Of a stretch of 64,000 nucleotides of DNA, positions 51,891 through 60,480 are shown one piece after another. The translations under genes and the position numbers were made by a program. Source of the DNA: Collinsella aerofaciens (GTDB lineage Bacteria; Actinomycetota; Coriobacteriia; Coriobacteriales; Coriobacteriaceae); contig NZ_OY725712.1 in NCBI RefSeq assembly GCF_963360655.1, forward strand, positions 1,240,001-1,304,000. Direction: 5' to 3'. Every line of letters begins with the position of its first letter. The first letter of the stretch is position 1. A model generated the notes under the pieces. The model was not told where the DNA came from and searched no databases. It saw only the letters and a list, made by a program, of their open reading frames with translations.

Positions 51891-52754
51891 CTAGCTGTAT
51901 TGCCTGTCTCCCAAGAGATTCTTCGAGATGATCCTGTTAAGCTCTACCGGGTCATCCCAGCAAGAGGTCAGGAAGAGGAACAGCAGCTCGATGACGAAGT
52001 TGATCGAGCTGTGCGAGAAGGCGATCTCGGTTCCGGTGATGGCCTGATCTCGCGAGATGGCTCGGATGATATACGTGGCACGCTTCGCGAGCGGCGTATC
52101 TGGGTTGTCTGTGATCATGATGATGGGGGTGTTCGAATCCTCGGCAGAGTCGAATATGTTGACGAGGCGCTTCGAGTATCCGGACGTCGAAATGACGAGC
52201 AGGATGTCATTCTCCTTGAGGCTGGTTGCGGCGGAGACCATGGCATCGGTGGTACTGGGGCAAAACGCCCTGACTCCAACCTGTGAGAGTTTGAACGCCG
52301 CGTTTACGCCCATGCTAATCGAGTTGCCGACGCCCGCAATCAGGACGAGGTTGGCGTTGTGGAGCAGATTGACGACTGCCGAAAAGTCATCGGAGTCAAT
52401 GAGCGAGGCGGTTTGGGAGAGCTCCTTGACCTTGTGAGACAGGACGTACTTAATGGAGCCCTCGACGTCGTCCAGAGTAACCTTGCCGCCCGTGGCCTTT
52501 TCCTCGCCGGAGGCCCTGCTGATGGATATGCCGAGCGCCAGACGCATGTCCGAATAGGTTCGGTAGTCAAGCGTCCTTGCGAACCTCGAAACAGACGCCG
52601 GTGACGTACCGGTTCCTGCGGCGAGTTCGCGGACGGTCATCGTTGCGACGTCCGACGGGTGGTCGAGCACATACGTTGCGATTGCCTTCTCCGAGGGGGA
52701 TAGGCTGTTCATGACCGCGCAGATGTGGCTGAGCACATCCCCTGTCTTATCCAT
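51891..52754 (-). CDS. RpiR-family transcriptional regulator
   Basis: This 287-residue regulator has an N-terminal HTH_6 domain (residues 1-77, with LAAGTGTSPASVSRFARTLD) and a C-terminal SIS domain that binds phosphosugars (LVLIAGVGNSISMG, LVISTSGYSKRLVN). RpiR proteins sense a sugar phosphate and repress or activate its catabolic genes. It diverges from the MFS-aldolase-PTS operon, and their 300-base gap contains several TGAAAC/GTTTCA half-sites. ATG 52754 follows aaggagt. Confidence 0.92.
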   Translation of the reverse strand: MDKTGDVLSHICAVMNSLSPSEKAIATYVLDHPSDVATMTVRELAAGTGTSPASVSRFARTLDYRTYSDMRLALGISISRASGEEKATGGKVTLDDVEGSIKYVLSHKVKELSQTASLIDSDDFSAVVNLLHNANLVLIAGVGNSISMGVNAAFKLSQVGVRAFCPSTTDAMVSAATSLKENDILLVISTSGYSKRLVNIFDSAEDSNTPIIMITDNPDTPLAKRATYIIRAISRDQAITGTEIAFSHSSINFVIELLFLFLTSCWDDPVELNRIISKNLLGDRQYS

Positions 52755-53054
52755 GGTTACTCCTTGGCCCTAGTTTGCTTCGTATCTTAGGTCAAGAGAG
52801 GTGAAAATAAAGCAAAATGTTTCATAAGCGGTGAAATAGCGTTTTACCGCTGATTTCCTACCGTTCACGGTAAATCGGTGCTTCCCCGGCGCAATCTCAT
52901 CTTGAGCTGCTATCTTATGAGCCGTGAAACAACGGCACGAAAACGATGAAACAACAGATCATTGTTCCAACGCCTCACAACTTTGTTTCACGCTAGATGG
53001 CGAATCACTTCGAAGCCCAGACAGGCACCCGGCGAGCAAGAAGGGAGAAGCACG
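52755..53054. promoter_or_regulatory. Divergent control region with repeated TGAAAC/GTTTCA sites
   Basis: Half-sites lie at 52819-52824 (gtttca), 52832-52837 (tgaaat), 52925-52930 (tgaaac), 52947-52952 (tgaaac) and 52985-52990 (gtttca). Two palindromes, taccgttcacggta (52859-52872) and gccgtgaaacaacggc (52921-52936), lie between them. The arrangement suggests several operators for the adjacent RpiR protein. No gene is present. Confidence 0.45.
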
Positions 53055-54257
53055 ATGCACAACGCCAGGACAAACGCAAGCATGACTTCGCTGTTCTTCG
53101 CGAACGTCCTCTACTGGGTCTGCGCGGGCGTGTACTCGCCGTTCCTCTCCGCTCACTACACGAGCCTCGGCCTCAGCGCAGCCCAGACCGGCATCCTCCT
53201 CGCGGCGACCCCGGTGTGTGCGCTCGCCATCCAGCCGCTCTGGTCGACGATCGCCGACAAGCTCGGGCGCCGCCGCGCGGTCATCGTGATCCTCTGCCTT
53301 GCGGCGGCGGTACTCGCTCCGCTGTATTACCTGGCGTCGACGTTCGTCCCGGTTCTTCTCGTAACCTTTGCGTTCTCGGCGTTTTTCTCGGGGCTCCTGC
53401 CCCTGAGCGACTCCCTCGTCATCGAGCTCGCGGATCGCTCTGGCCTGGACTTTTCTCGCATTCGCATGGGTGGCACTATCGGCTATGCCATCGTCGTCCT
53501 GATCGTCGGTCGGCTGCTCGACATGGCTCCTCAAATCCAGTTCGCGGTGGTCTCTGCCGCGCTGGTGGTCTTCGCGGCTCACATGTGGCGCCTCCCCGAG
53601 GCGGGAATTCGCGCCAATGCCGCGGACGATCCCAAGGTCTCCCACGGAAAGGGCCTCCTCTCGCTGTTTACCAGCAATGAGATCGCCTTCGTCTTGGTCT
53701 TCGCCTTCATCAGTTCGGCTGCGATTGGCTTCATCGGGGCGTTCTTGGGCCGCTACGCGGTCGAGCTTGGCGAGGGTCAGAACCTCGTGGGCGTCCTGAG
53801 TGCGGTCTCCGCTGCGAGCGAGATCCCCATCCTGCTCGTTTCCTCCAAGCTGGTCAGGCGCTTCGGCGAGATGAACCTCCTGATCTTTTCCTGCTTCATG
53901 GCGGCGCTCAGGCTCGTGCTCGTGGGCACCGGCATCGTCCCGGTCATGATCTGCGGCCAGCTGCTGCAGAGCGTGAGTTACATGACCGTCTACTACTCCT
54001 GCGTTACCTACATTGCCAACCACACTTACGAGGATTGTCGCGCTCGAGGTCAGAGCGCCTTCGCGATGGTTCAGAGCGGTCTGTCCGTCGTGGTTGCGAA
54101 CCTGTTTGGCGGTTGGGCGTGCGACACGCTCGGCACGCACGCGGGTTTTCTGGCCTTCGCCCTCGCTTCAACGATTGCTGCGGTCGTTGCTTTTGTGGCG
54201 TACGTACTGTGGCGTCGAAGCGCAGCGCCACAGCCTGAGGGCCAGTCGGCCGCATAG
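53055..54257 (+). CDS. MFS permease (MFS_1-like family)
   Basis: This 400-residue twelve-helix transporter has the loop 2-3 motif DKLGRRRAVIVI and LSDSLVIELADRS, in the style of LacY/NupG-type sugar or nucleoside proton symporters. It ends in a polar tail (RRSAAPQPEGQSAA). ATG 53055 follows aagggagaag; an in-frame start at 52962 lies in the operator region. It is the first gene of the sugar operon. Having both a permease and a PTS suggests import of two related substrates, or export of a product. The substrate is unknown. Confidence 0.88.
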   Translation: MHNARTNASMTSLFFANVLYWVCAGVYSPFLSAHYTSLGLSAAQTGILLAATPVCALAIQPLWSTIADKLGRRRAVIVILCLAAAVLAPLYYLASTFVPVLLVTFAFSAFFSGLLPLSDSLVIELADRSGLDFSRIRMGGTIGYAIVVLIVGRLLDMAPQIQFAVVSAALVVFAAHMWRLPEAGIRANAADDPKVSHGKGLLSLFTSNEIAFVLVFAFISSAAIGFIGAFLGRYAVELGEGQNLVGVLSAVSAASEIPILLVSSKLVRRFGEMNLLIFSCFMAALRLVLVGTGIVPVMICGQLLQSVSYMTVYYSCVTYIANHTYEDCRARGQSAFAMVQSGLSVVVANLFGGWACDTLGTHAGFLAFALASTIAAVVAFVAYVLWRRSAAPQPEGQSAA

Positions 54258-54371
54258 GCTCCACCGCGTTTTGCAAGCGCCTGCCTGCTTCGCGCTTCTC
54301 TTCGTGTTCAACCAGCTGACGAGCTGAGAACTGTCCAATCCAATGGTTATCCAAGTGAAAGGAAGACAAAG

Positions 54372-55226
54372 ATGTCTCTCATCAAGGTCAACGAGCTTCT
54401 TCAACATGCGACCGAGCACCACTATGGCGTGCCCGCGATCAACGTCATCAACACGGAGACCATCCGTTATGCGATCCAGGCCGCCGAGGATGAGCACATG
54501 CCTATCATCATCCAGTACTGGCCCGGCTTCGAGGACCACTGTGCCCTCGACATCATCGCCTTCGCCGCCCGCTATTACGCCGAGCGCGCGAGCGTGCCCG
54601 TCGCCGTCCACCAGGATCACTCCGCTGGTTACGAGATCGCCGTCAAGGGCGTCAAGGCCGGTTTCCCCTCCGTCATGGTCGACGGCTCCTCGCTTCCCTA
54701 TGAGGAGAACTTCCAGCTCACGAAGGACGTCGTCCAGGTCGCCAAGATCTTCGACGTTGACATCGAGGCCGAGCTCGGCCACGTCGGCAACGGCTCCGAC
54801 GCCAACGACTTCGTGAACAGCGACCACTATACCGACCCGAACCTCGCCGAGGAGTTCGTCGAGGGCACCGGCTGTGGTTCGCTCGCCATCGCCGTCGGCA
54901 ACGCCCACGGCCCCTACGTCAAGGTCCCGAACCTCGACATGGAGCGCATCAAGGCCTGCAGGGAGGCCGTCAGCGTCCCCCTCGTCATGCACGGATGCTC
55001 CGACATCCCCGACGAGCAGCTCCAGGAGGCCGTGAACCTCGGCATGAGCAAGTTCAACATCGCCACGGAGTACTTCCGCTCCATGTACCGCGCCTTCGAG
55101 AAGTACATCAGCTCCGGCAAGAACGACGGCAACGGCGTTGGCCTCCTGATGGACGCCGCCCCCGACATGCGCGCGTTCGTCGCAAGCAAGATCCAGCTTC
55201 TGAACCCCAACCACTATTCGCTCTAG
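54372..55226 (+). CDS. Class II fructose/tagatose-bisphosphate-type aldolase
   Basis: This 284-residue zinc aldolase of the FbaA/GatY/KbaY family has Asp and the first zinc His in VAVHQDHS, a second His in GNAHGPYVKV and a third in VMHGCSDIPDEQ, with phosphate-binding FNIATE at the end. All three zinc ligands are present. The Gln in HQDH, where HLDH is usual, is unusual and may mark a different substrate. It cleaves a ketose bisphosphate to DHAP and an aldehyde. ATG 54372 follows gaaaggaag. It lies between the permease and the PTS IIA gene in one operon. Confidence 0.9.
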   Translation: MSLIKVNELLQHATEHHYGVPAINVINTETIRYAIQAAEDEHMPIIIQYWPGFEDHCALDIIAFAARYYAERASVPVAVHQDHSAGYEIAVKGVKAGFPSVMVDGSSLPYEENFQLTKDVVQVAKIFDVDIEAELGHVGNGSDANDFVNSDHYTDPNLAEEFVEGTGCGSLAIAVGNAHGPYVKVPNLDMERIKACREAVSVPLVMHGCSDIPDEQLQEAVNLGMSKFNIATEYFRSMYRAFEKYISSGKNDGNGVGLLMDAAPDMRAFVASKIQLLNPNHYSL

Positions 55227-55236
55227 GAGAGACTCG

Positions 55237-55665
55237 ATGAAGAAAGTTCTTGTCGCGTCGCACGGTCACCTCGCAAGCGGAATCAGGAGCTCGATCGAGA
55301 TCCTGACCGGTATGGCGGACATGGTGGAAGCAGTTGACTGCTACGTGGACGACTCCGATTTCACCCCTCGCATCCAGGCGTTTATTGACTCGGTGGGCCC
55401 TGAGGACGAGGCCATCATCTTCACCGACATCTACGGTGGCTCCGTCTTCCAGAAGGTCGTCCTCATGGAGCCGGAGAAGCGCGGGATCGTCCATGTTACC
55501 GGTATGAACCTCGGCCTCGTGATCGAGGCGCTCCTCGGCGCTGAGCCGGTCACGGCAGATTCGATCAAGCAGAGCGTCGAGCTGGCGAGGGCGACGATGC
55601 AGGTCGTCGAGCCTCCGAGCAAGGCCGCGGACAACGAGGGGTCCGACGGAGACTTCTTCGATTAG
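55237..55665 (+). CDS. PTS mannose-family EIIA component
   Basis: This 142-residue cytoplasmic phosphocarrier has the phospho-accepting His9 in VASHGHLASGI, as in ManX/LevD IIA. The family pattern IIFTDIYGGSVFQKV follows. It receives phosphate from HPr and passes it to the IIB protein encoded next. The acidic tail (NEGSDGDFFD) echoes the tail of the IIC protein. ATG 55237 follows taggagag, 10 bases after the aldolase stop. Confidence 0.92.
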   Translation: MKKVLVASHGHLASGIRSSIEILTGMADMVEAVDCYVDDSDFTPRIQAFIDSVGPEDEAIIFTDIYGGSVFQKVVLMEPEKRGIVHVTGMNLGLVIEALLGAEPVTADSIKQSVELARATMQVVEPPSKAADNEGSDGDFFD

Positions 55666-55694
55666 AGAGCACTAATAAGTAAGGAGAGGAAACA

Positions 55695-56198
55695 ATGATT
55701 GTTCAGGTTCGAGTCGATGACCGTCTGATTCATGGGCAGGTCGCCCTGGTGTGGACCAAGGAGCTCAACACCACCAGGATCATCGTCGCCAACAAGCACG
55801 CCGTGGAGAGCGATGCCCTTCGCATGACGCTTTCCATGGGTACGCCGGCGGGCCAGAAGCTCCTCGTCAAGGATGTTCCGGATGCTTGCCGCATCGCGAA
55901 CGATCCGCGTGCGGACTCCATGCGCATCTTCGCGCTCACCAACTGCGTGCGTGACGTGCTTGAGCTCGTTAAAGGCGCACCGGGCAAGATCGAGGGCGTG
56001 AACGTTGCCAATGTCGGCCGCTTCGACAAGTCCGATCCGGATAGCAAGGTCGCCCTCAACTCCACGATCATGCTCAACCCGGATGAGCTCGAGGCCGCGA
56101 AGGAGCTTTGCGAGCAGGGTATTCCGGTTTTCCATCAGCTTATCCCGTCCAATCCCAAGACTCCTCTCAAGAGTCTGATCGAGGCGGCGGAGAAATAA
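55695..56198 (+). CDS. PTS mannose-family EIIB component
   Basis: This 167-residue cytoplasmic protein begins MIVQVRVDDRLIHGQVALVW, where His14 of RLIHGQV is the phosphorylation site of mannose/sorbose IIB proteins. KLLVKDVPDACRI and VNVANVGRF fit the family. It takes phosphate from the IIA protein and gives it to the sugar moving through IIC-IID. ATG 55695 follows aaggagagg. Genes upstream and downstream are on the same strand with gaps of about 30-45 bases. Confidence 0.94.
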   Translation: MIVQVRVDDRLIHGQVALVWTKELNTTRIIVANKHAVESDALRMTLSMGTPAGQKLLVKDVPDACRIANDPRADSMRIFALTNCVRDVLELVKGAPGKIEGVNVANVGRFDKSDPDSKVALNSTIMLNPDELEAAKELCEQGIPVFHQLIPSNPKTPLKSLIEAAEK

Positions 56199-56244
56199 GG
56201 GGATTTGGCCAGGCGGTCAAATGAAATGAGAGAAAGGAAGTCAA

Positions 56245-57057
56245 ATGATTGGGTTAGCAGTAATGGCCTGGTTGACCGTGCTGATTTGCTACGGCGGCAA
56301 CTGGGTTCTCGGTCAGTGTATGATCGAGCGTCCTCTCGTGGTCGGCCTCGTTGCGGGCCTTCTGATGGGCGACGTCAAGACCGGTGTCATCATCGGTGCC
56401 TCTCTCGAGGCGATCTTCATGGGCGCGGTTAACATCGGTGGCGCCATCTCCGCCGAGCCCGTTACCGCGACCGTCCTCGCCGTCGCCTTCACCGTTGGTG
56501 CCGGCATCGACCAAGGCGCCGCCATCACGCTGGCCGTTCCCGTTGGCGTCGTCACCGCGTTCCTCTCGATCTTCATGAACAACGTGTTCCTCGCGTTCTT
56601 TGCCGCCACCTTTGACAAGATGGCCGCCGAGGGCAACGAGAAGGGCCTCGCGCTTCAGCACTTCGTTCTCTGGTTCGTTAAGTACGCCGCCTTTGGCCTC
56701 ATCGCCTTCCTCGGCGTTTACCTTGGCGCCGAGCCCGTTGCCGCCATCGTCAACCAGATTCCGGCCAATGTCATGAGCGGCCTCAACGCCGTGGGCGCCC
56801 TCCTGCCCGCCGTTGGTATGGCGCTCCTGCTCCAGATGCTGTGGAGCACCGAGCTCAGCATCTACTTCTTCCTGGGCTTCACGCTCTACCAGTACCTCGG
56901 CCTCCCGATGATCGCCATCGCGGTTCTCGGCGTCATCATCGCGGTTGCCTCCGCCCTCCGCGACAAGGAGATTTTCGATCTCACCAAGAAGGGCATGGCC
57001 ACCCAGGCCGTTTCCAGCGACTCTGTAACCAGCGACGAAGAGGATTTCTTCGCATGA
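56245..57057 (+). CDS. PTS mannose-family EIIC component
   Basis: This 270-residue integral membrane subunit begins MIGLAVMAWLTVLICYGGNW and contains RPLVVGLVAGLLMGDVKTG and ASLEAIFMGAVNIGGAI, hallmark IIC-Man segments. It has about seven membrane spans and a polar C-terminal tail (SSDSVTSDEEDFFA). With IID it forms the sugar channel. Its stop overlaps the IID start (ATGA at 57054-57057). Confidence 0.94.
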   Translation: MIGLAVMAWLTVLICYGGNWVLGQCMIERPLVVGLVAGLLMGDVKTGVIIGASLEAIFMGAVNIGGAISAEPVTATVLAVAFTVGAGIDQGAAITLAVPVGVVTAFLSIFMNNVFLAFFAATFDKMAAEGNEKGLALQHFVLWFVKYAAFGLIAFLGVYLGAEPVAAIVNQIPANVMSGLNAVGALLPAVGMALLLQMLWSTELSIYFFLGFTLYQYLGLPMIAIAVLGVIIAVASALRDKEIFDLTKKGMATQAVSSDSVTSDEEDFFA

Positions 57058-57890
57058 GCAACCTGACCAAGAATGTGAGCCCTGAAGACAAGAAGATGCT
57101 CAACAGTATTTTCCTGCGCTCTTTCTCCGTGTTCGCCTCCTGCGCCGGCGGTTCCGTCAAGGCTGGCGCCGACGGCTGGCTGTACTCCGTCCAGCCCGCG
57201 CTTAACCGCTACTACGCCGATGACCCCGAGGCCCGTGCCGACGCCATGAAGCGTCACACGACTTGGTACAACATTACCCAGAACGTCGGCACGTTCGCCA
57301 TGGGCCTCGTCGCCTCCATGGAGAGGGAGAACTCGCAGCACGAAGACTTCGACACCGAGTCCATCGACGGCATCAAGGTTTCCCTGATGGGCCCGATGTC
57401 CGGCATCGGTGACGCAATCTTCTGGGGCGTCCTGCGTGTCATCGCCGCCGGCATTGGCATCAACCTCGCCATGAGCGGCTCGCCCCTCGGCGCGATCATG
57501 TTCCTGCTGATCTACAACATCCCGTCGATCCTCTGCCGATACTTCATGACCTACCTCGGCTTCAGCATGGGCACCAACTTCATCTCCGAGATGTACGAGG
57601 GTGGTCTCATGAAGCTCATCACCAAGGCGACCTCCACGGTTGGCCTCGTGATGATCGGCGCCATGACCGCGGCGAACGTCCAATTCAACACGATCCTGTC
57701 CATTCCGGTTCAGGACTCTGACCCCGTCATGATCCAGACCTACCTCGACTCGATCTTCAAGGGCATCGTGCCCCTGGGACTTACGCTCGTCGTCCTCTGG
57801 CTCCTGCGCAAGAAGAACGTGAACATCAACATCATCCTGGTTGGCATCATGATTCTGGCGCTCGTCCTCGGCCTCGTGGGCATCGTGTAG
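57054..57890 (+). CDS. PTS mannose-family EIID component
   Basis: This 278-residue membrane subunit has the IID pattern near its N-terminus (LNSIFLRSFSVFASCAGG, then GWLYSVQPALNRYY), then SLMGPMSGIGDAIFWG, the most conserved loop of the family, and terminal hydrophobic helices. ATG 57054 is coupled to IIC by a 4-base overlap. Together with IIA, IIB and IIC it forms a complete mannose/fructose/sorbose-type PTS. The transported sugar cannot be read from sequence. Confidence 0.94.
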   Translation: MSNLTKNVSPEDKKMLNSIFLRSFSVFASCAGGSVKAGADGWLYSVQPALNRYYADDPEARADAMKRHTTWYNITQNVGTFAMGLVASMERENSQHEDFDTESIDGIKVSLMGPMSGIGDAIFWGVLRVIAAGIGINLAMSGSPLGAIMFLLIYNIPSILCRYFMTYLGFSMGTNFISEMYEGGLMKLITKATSTVGLVMIGAMTAANVQFNTILSIPVQDSDPVMIQTYLDSIFKGIVPLGLTLVVLWLLRKKNVNINIILVGIMILALVLGLVGIV

Positions 57891-57987
57891 GGCGGCTTCC
57901 GGATCATTCGAAGCTTGTTCAAGGCAATTCCCGGCGGCACGCGATCGAGGACATTCGACGCGTGCCGCCCCATTAGAAGGAGAGAAC

Positions 57988-58932
57988 ATGCGCTACACGC
58001 ACCTCAAGAACTCCGACGTCGACGTCTCCCAGCTCGCCGTGGGCACCTGGGCAATCGGCGGCGACTCCTTTGGTGAGAACGATGACGCCGCCAGCATGTC
58101 CGCCATCCGCACCATGCTCGATCACGGAGTCAACCTCATCGACACCGCGCCGTGCTATGGCAACGGCACATCTGAGAAGGTCGTCGGCAACGCGCTCAGG
58201 GGCATCGACCGAGAGAGCTACCTGCTCTCGACCAAGGTTGGCCTGATCACCAGCGCCGCCGGCTATGATCGCGACTCCTCGTTCAAGAATATCATGAGGG
58301 AGGTCGAGAGCTCGCTGCGCAACCTCCGCACCGACTACATCGACTTCTACTTCGTGCACTGGCCCGACGCCAAGACCCCGTTCTCCGAGACGATGTGCGC
58401 CCTCCAGCTCCTCAAGGAGCAGGGCAAGATTCGCCACATCGGCGTCTCCAACTTCACGCCCGAGATGATCGAGGAGTGCGAGAAGGTCGCTCAGGTCGAC
58501 GTCCAGCAGCCGCCCTACTCCATGGTTGACCGTTCCTCCGAGGACCTCATCAAGTGGGGCTACGAGCGTGGCATCGACTCCTTCACCTATGGCTCCCTTG
58601 GCGCGGGCATCCTGTCGGGCAAGTTCCGCGAGCTGCCGAAGTTCGAGGAGGGCGACGTCCGCGCCGGCTTCTACGACTACTTCCAAGAGCCCAAGTTTTC
58701 TCGCGTCCAGGAGCTGCTCAAGGTCATGGACGAGATCGCCGAGGCTCACGACAAGCCCGTGGCACAGGTCGCCGTGAACTGGAGCACCCAGAAGGAGTAC
58801 GTGGGCACCGCGCTCGTTGGCGTGCGCACGGACGCCCACGCGATTCAGAACTGCGAGACGTTCGAGTGGGAGCTTTCCGCCGATGAGATGGCCAAGCTTG
58901 ACGCCAAGCTTGACGAGCTGAAGATCGGCTAG
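57988..58932 (+). CDS. Aldo/keto reductase
   Basis: This 314-residue NAD(P)H-dependent oxidoreductase has a TIM barrel with catalytic Asp in NLIDTAPCYGNG (Tyr in the same motif), Lys in LLSTKVGL and His in YFVHWPD. IRHIGVSNF is the family signature. It could interconvert the keto and hydroxyl forms of a sugar before or after PTS import. ATG 57988 follows gaaggagagaac, and 97 bases separate it from the IID gene. The next gene follows after 2 bases. Confidence 0.92.
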   Translation: MRYTHLKNSDVDVSQLAVGTWAIGGDSFGENDDAASMSAIRTMLDHGVNLIDTAPCYGNGTSEKVVGNALRGIDRESYLLSTKVGLITSAAGYDRDSSFKNIMREVESSLRNLRTDYIDFYFVHWPDAKTPFSETMCALQLLKEQGKIRHIGVSNFTPEMIEECEKVAQVDVQQPPYSMVDRSSEDLIKWGYERGIDSFTYGSLGAGILSGKFRELPKFEEGDVRAGFYDYFQEPKFSRVQELLKVMDEIAEAHDKPVAQVAVNWSTQKEYVGTALVGVRTDAHAIQNCETFEWELSADEMAKLDAKLDELKIG

Positions 58933-58934
58933 CC

Positions 58935-60014
58935 ATGGGCGCTGAGGAGAGGAAGTACCCCGCTTCCGAGCTTGAAGTGCTTGAGCGTGGAGCTAGGGAG
59001 GTCGTCGAGCCCAACGGGCTGAAGCTCCTACTGAAGCCCGTGCCGGGAGATGGGCGCGAGCACGTGCTCGATCCGCGCGTCTATGCGCGCGCCCACGCGA
59101 AGCTCGCTGCCGGTCCGGCGCCGGCGGGGCCGGTGGACGTGATCGCGTGGCGCTCTGCGCCCAACAAGGAGACCCACGTTGTGAGGGGCGTGGGCGTTGC
59201 CAAGAAGACCGTCGTCATGAACTTTGGCGACAGGGGCATTCCCCTGCACGTCTTCACGCCCGAGAGCCACGAGAGCGGTTCTGCCGCGCTCGTGTTCATC
59301 CATGGCGGCGGCTTTATGGTGGGTAACATCGGCCAGTACGAGAACTGCCTGCGCGACATCACGGAGCGAACGGGCTGTGTCGCGATCTACCCAGAGTACC
59401 GTCTGTCTCCCGAGACGATGTTCCCTGGTGGCGTCGAGGACTGCGTGAAGACGCTCGGTTGGCTTGTCGAGCATGCGGATGAGCTGGGTGTCGACGCGAC
59501 GCGAGTCGCCGTGGCTGGCGACTCCGCGGGCGGAAGCCTGACCAACGCCGTCGTCCTTGACGGGTCCCATGCGGACAGGATCAAGCTCGTGGTCGAGCTG
59601 TATCCGCTCGTCGACGGCGGCCCCGTTCCGGAGGAATGGTCCTATGACCTCTATGAGATCGTGAAGGACCAGAGGGCCGAGGCTCTGAGCAGGGTTGATC
59701 GCATCCGCAATGCCAACGACGACCTGCCGCTGATGTATACCAACGGCAATGCGGAGGAGATGCTCGACCCGAGGGTGTCTGCCCTGTTCGCGGAGGACGT
59801 GAGCGCGTTCCCCCGCACGGTCATCATCTCTTCCGAGTATGACTACCTGCGCTATCAGGACGAGTTGTTCGCGATGAGGTTGCAGGATGCGGGCGTTGAC
59901 GTTGCCGCGATTCGCTATCGCGGCTGCGACCACGGCTTCTTCGAGATGTACGGCGTGATGCCTCAGGCCGAGGACGTCTGCCGCGTCATCTCCGAGGAGC
60001 TTACGAAGATCTAG
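58935..60014 (+). CDS. Alpha/beta hydrolase (HSL-type esterase)
   Basis: This 359-residue esterase of the hormone-sensitive-lipase class has oxyanion-hole motif FIHGGGFMVG, nucleophile Ser in VAGDSAGGSLTN, Asp probably in SSEYDYLRY and His in CDHGFFEMYG. No signal peptide is seen, so it is cytoplasmic. It starts 2 bases after the reductase stop, sharing its operon. An inferred role is removal of an acyl group from an imported sugar derivative. About 65 N-terminal residues precede the lipase core. Confidence 0.9.
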   Translation: MGAEERKYPASELEVLERGAREVVEPNGLKLLLKPVPGDGREHVLDPRVYARAHAKLAAGPAPAGPVDVIAWRSAPNKETHVVRGVGVAKKTVVMNFGDRGIPLHVFTPESHESGSAALVFIHGGGFMVGNIGQYENCLRDITERTGCVAIYPEYRLSPETMFPGGVEDCVKTLGWLVEHADELGVDATRVAVAGDSAGGSLTNAVVLDGSHADRIKLVVELYPLVDGGPVPEEWSYDLYEIVKDQRAEALSRVDRIRNANDDLPLMYTNGNAEEMLDPRVSALFAEDVSAFPRTVIISSEYDYLRYQDELFAMRLQDAGVDVAAIRYRGCDHGFFEMYGVMPQAEDVCRVISEELTKI

Positions 60015-60189
60015 GGGCTCGTCGCGGCGGCCTTCTGGACGAGTGACGGTCCGGCGGGATGCTAGGTGCGCCCCGCCGGACCTTTGCGTTGGCGGGCGCG
60101 TGTGGGGTTTGTCTCGGCGGTGCCGGATTGACTGGGAGACGCGTTTACCGCCGATCTTCCAAGCGAGCCCAGCAAGCAAACCGTGAACT

Positions 60190-60439
60190 GAGCTCCAAGG
60201 GCATCGACAAGGGCGTGGGCGTGGCGCGAGCGCTGGCGTATCTGGGCCGCGAGGGAAATGCGCGCACCTTTGGCTTTGGCGATTCGGGCAACGACCTGGG
60301 CATGCTCGCTGCCGTCGAGACGGCTGTCGCCATGGGCAACGCCATGCCCGAGGTCAAGGCGGTCGCCGACTACGTGACCGACGATGTCGCACACGACGGC
60401 ACCGTCACAGCGATGCAGCATTTTGGGTTGATTGAATAA
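60190..60439 (+). pseudogene. C-terminal fragment of a HAD-IIB (Cof-type) phosphatase
   Basis: Residues matching the end of Cof-type phosphatases are readable from about 60190: KGVGVARALAYL, FGFGDSGNDLGMLAAVE, AVAMGNAMPEVKAVADYV and TVTAMQHFGLIE. The N-terminal nucleophile motif and cap are missing, and the upstream sequence is unrelated, so this is a 5'-truncated remnant. It lies between the sugar operon and the DeoR gene. A perfect hairpin at its stop ends transcription. Confidence 0.75.
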
Positions 60440-60477
60440 ATGGCCGGGTCGCCCGCAGGGGGGCGACCCGGCCATTT
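60438..60477. terminator. Perfect 17-bp bidirectional terminator hairpin
   Basis: aaatggccgggtcgccc pairs perfectly with gggcgacccggccattt around a 6-base loop, between the phosphatase remnant and the convergent DeoR gene, whose stop lies 4 bases beyond. Confidence 0.8.
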
Positions 60478-60480
60478 GAG

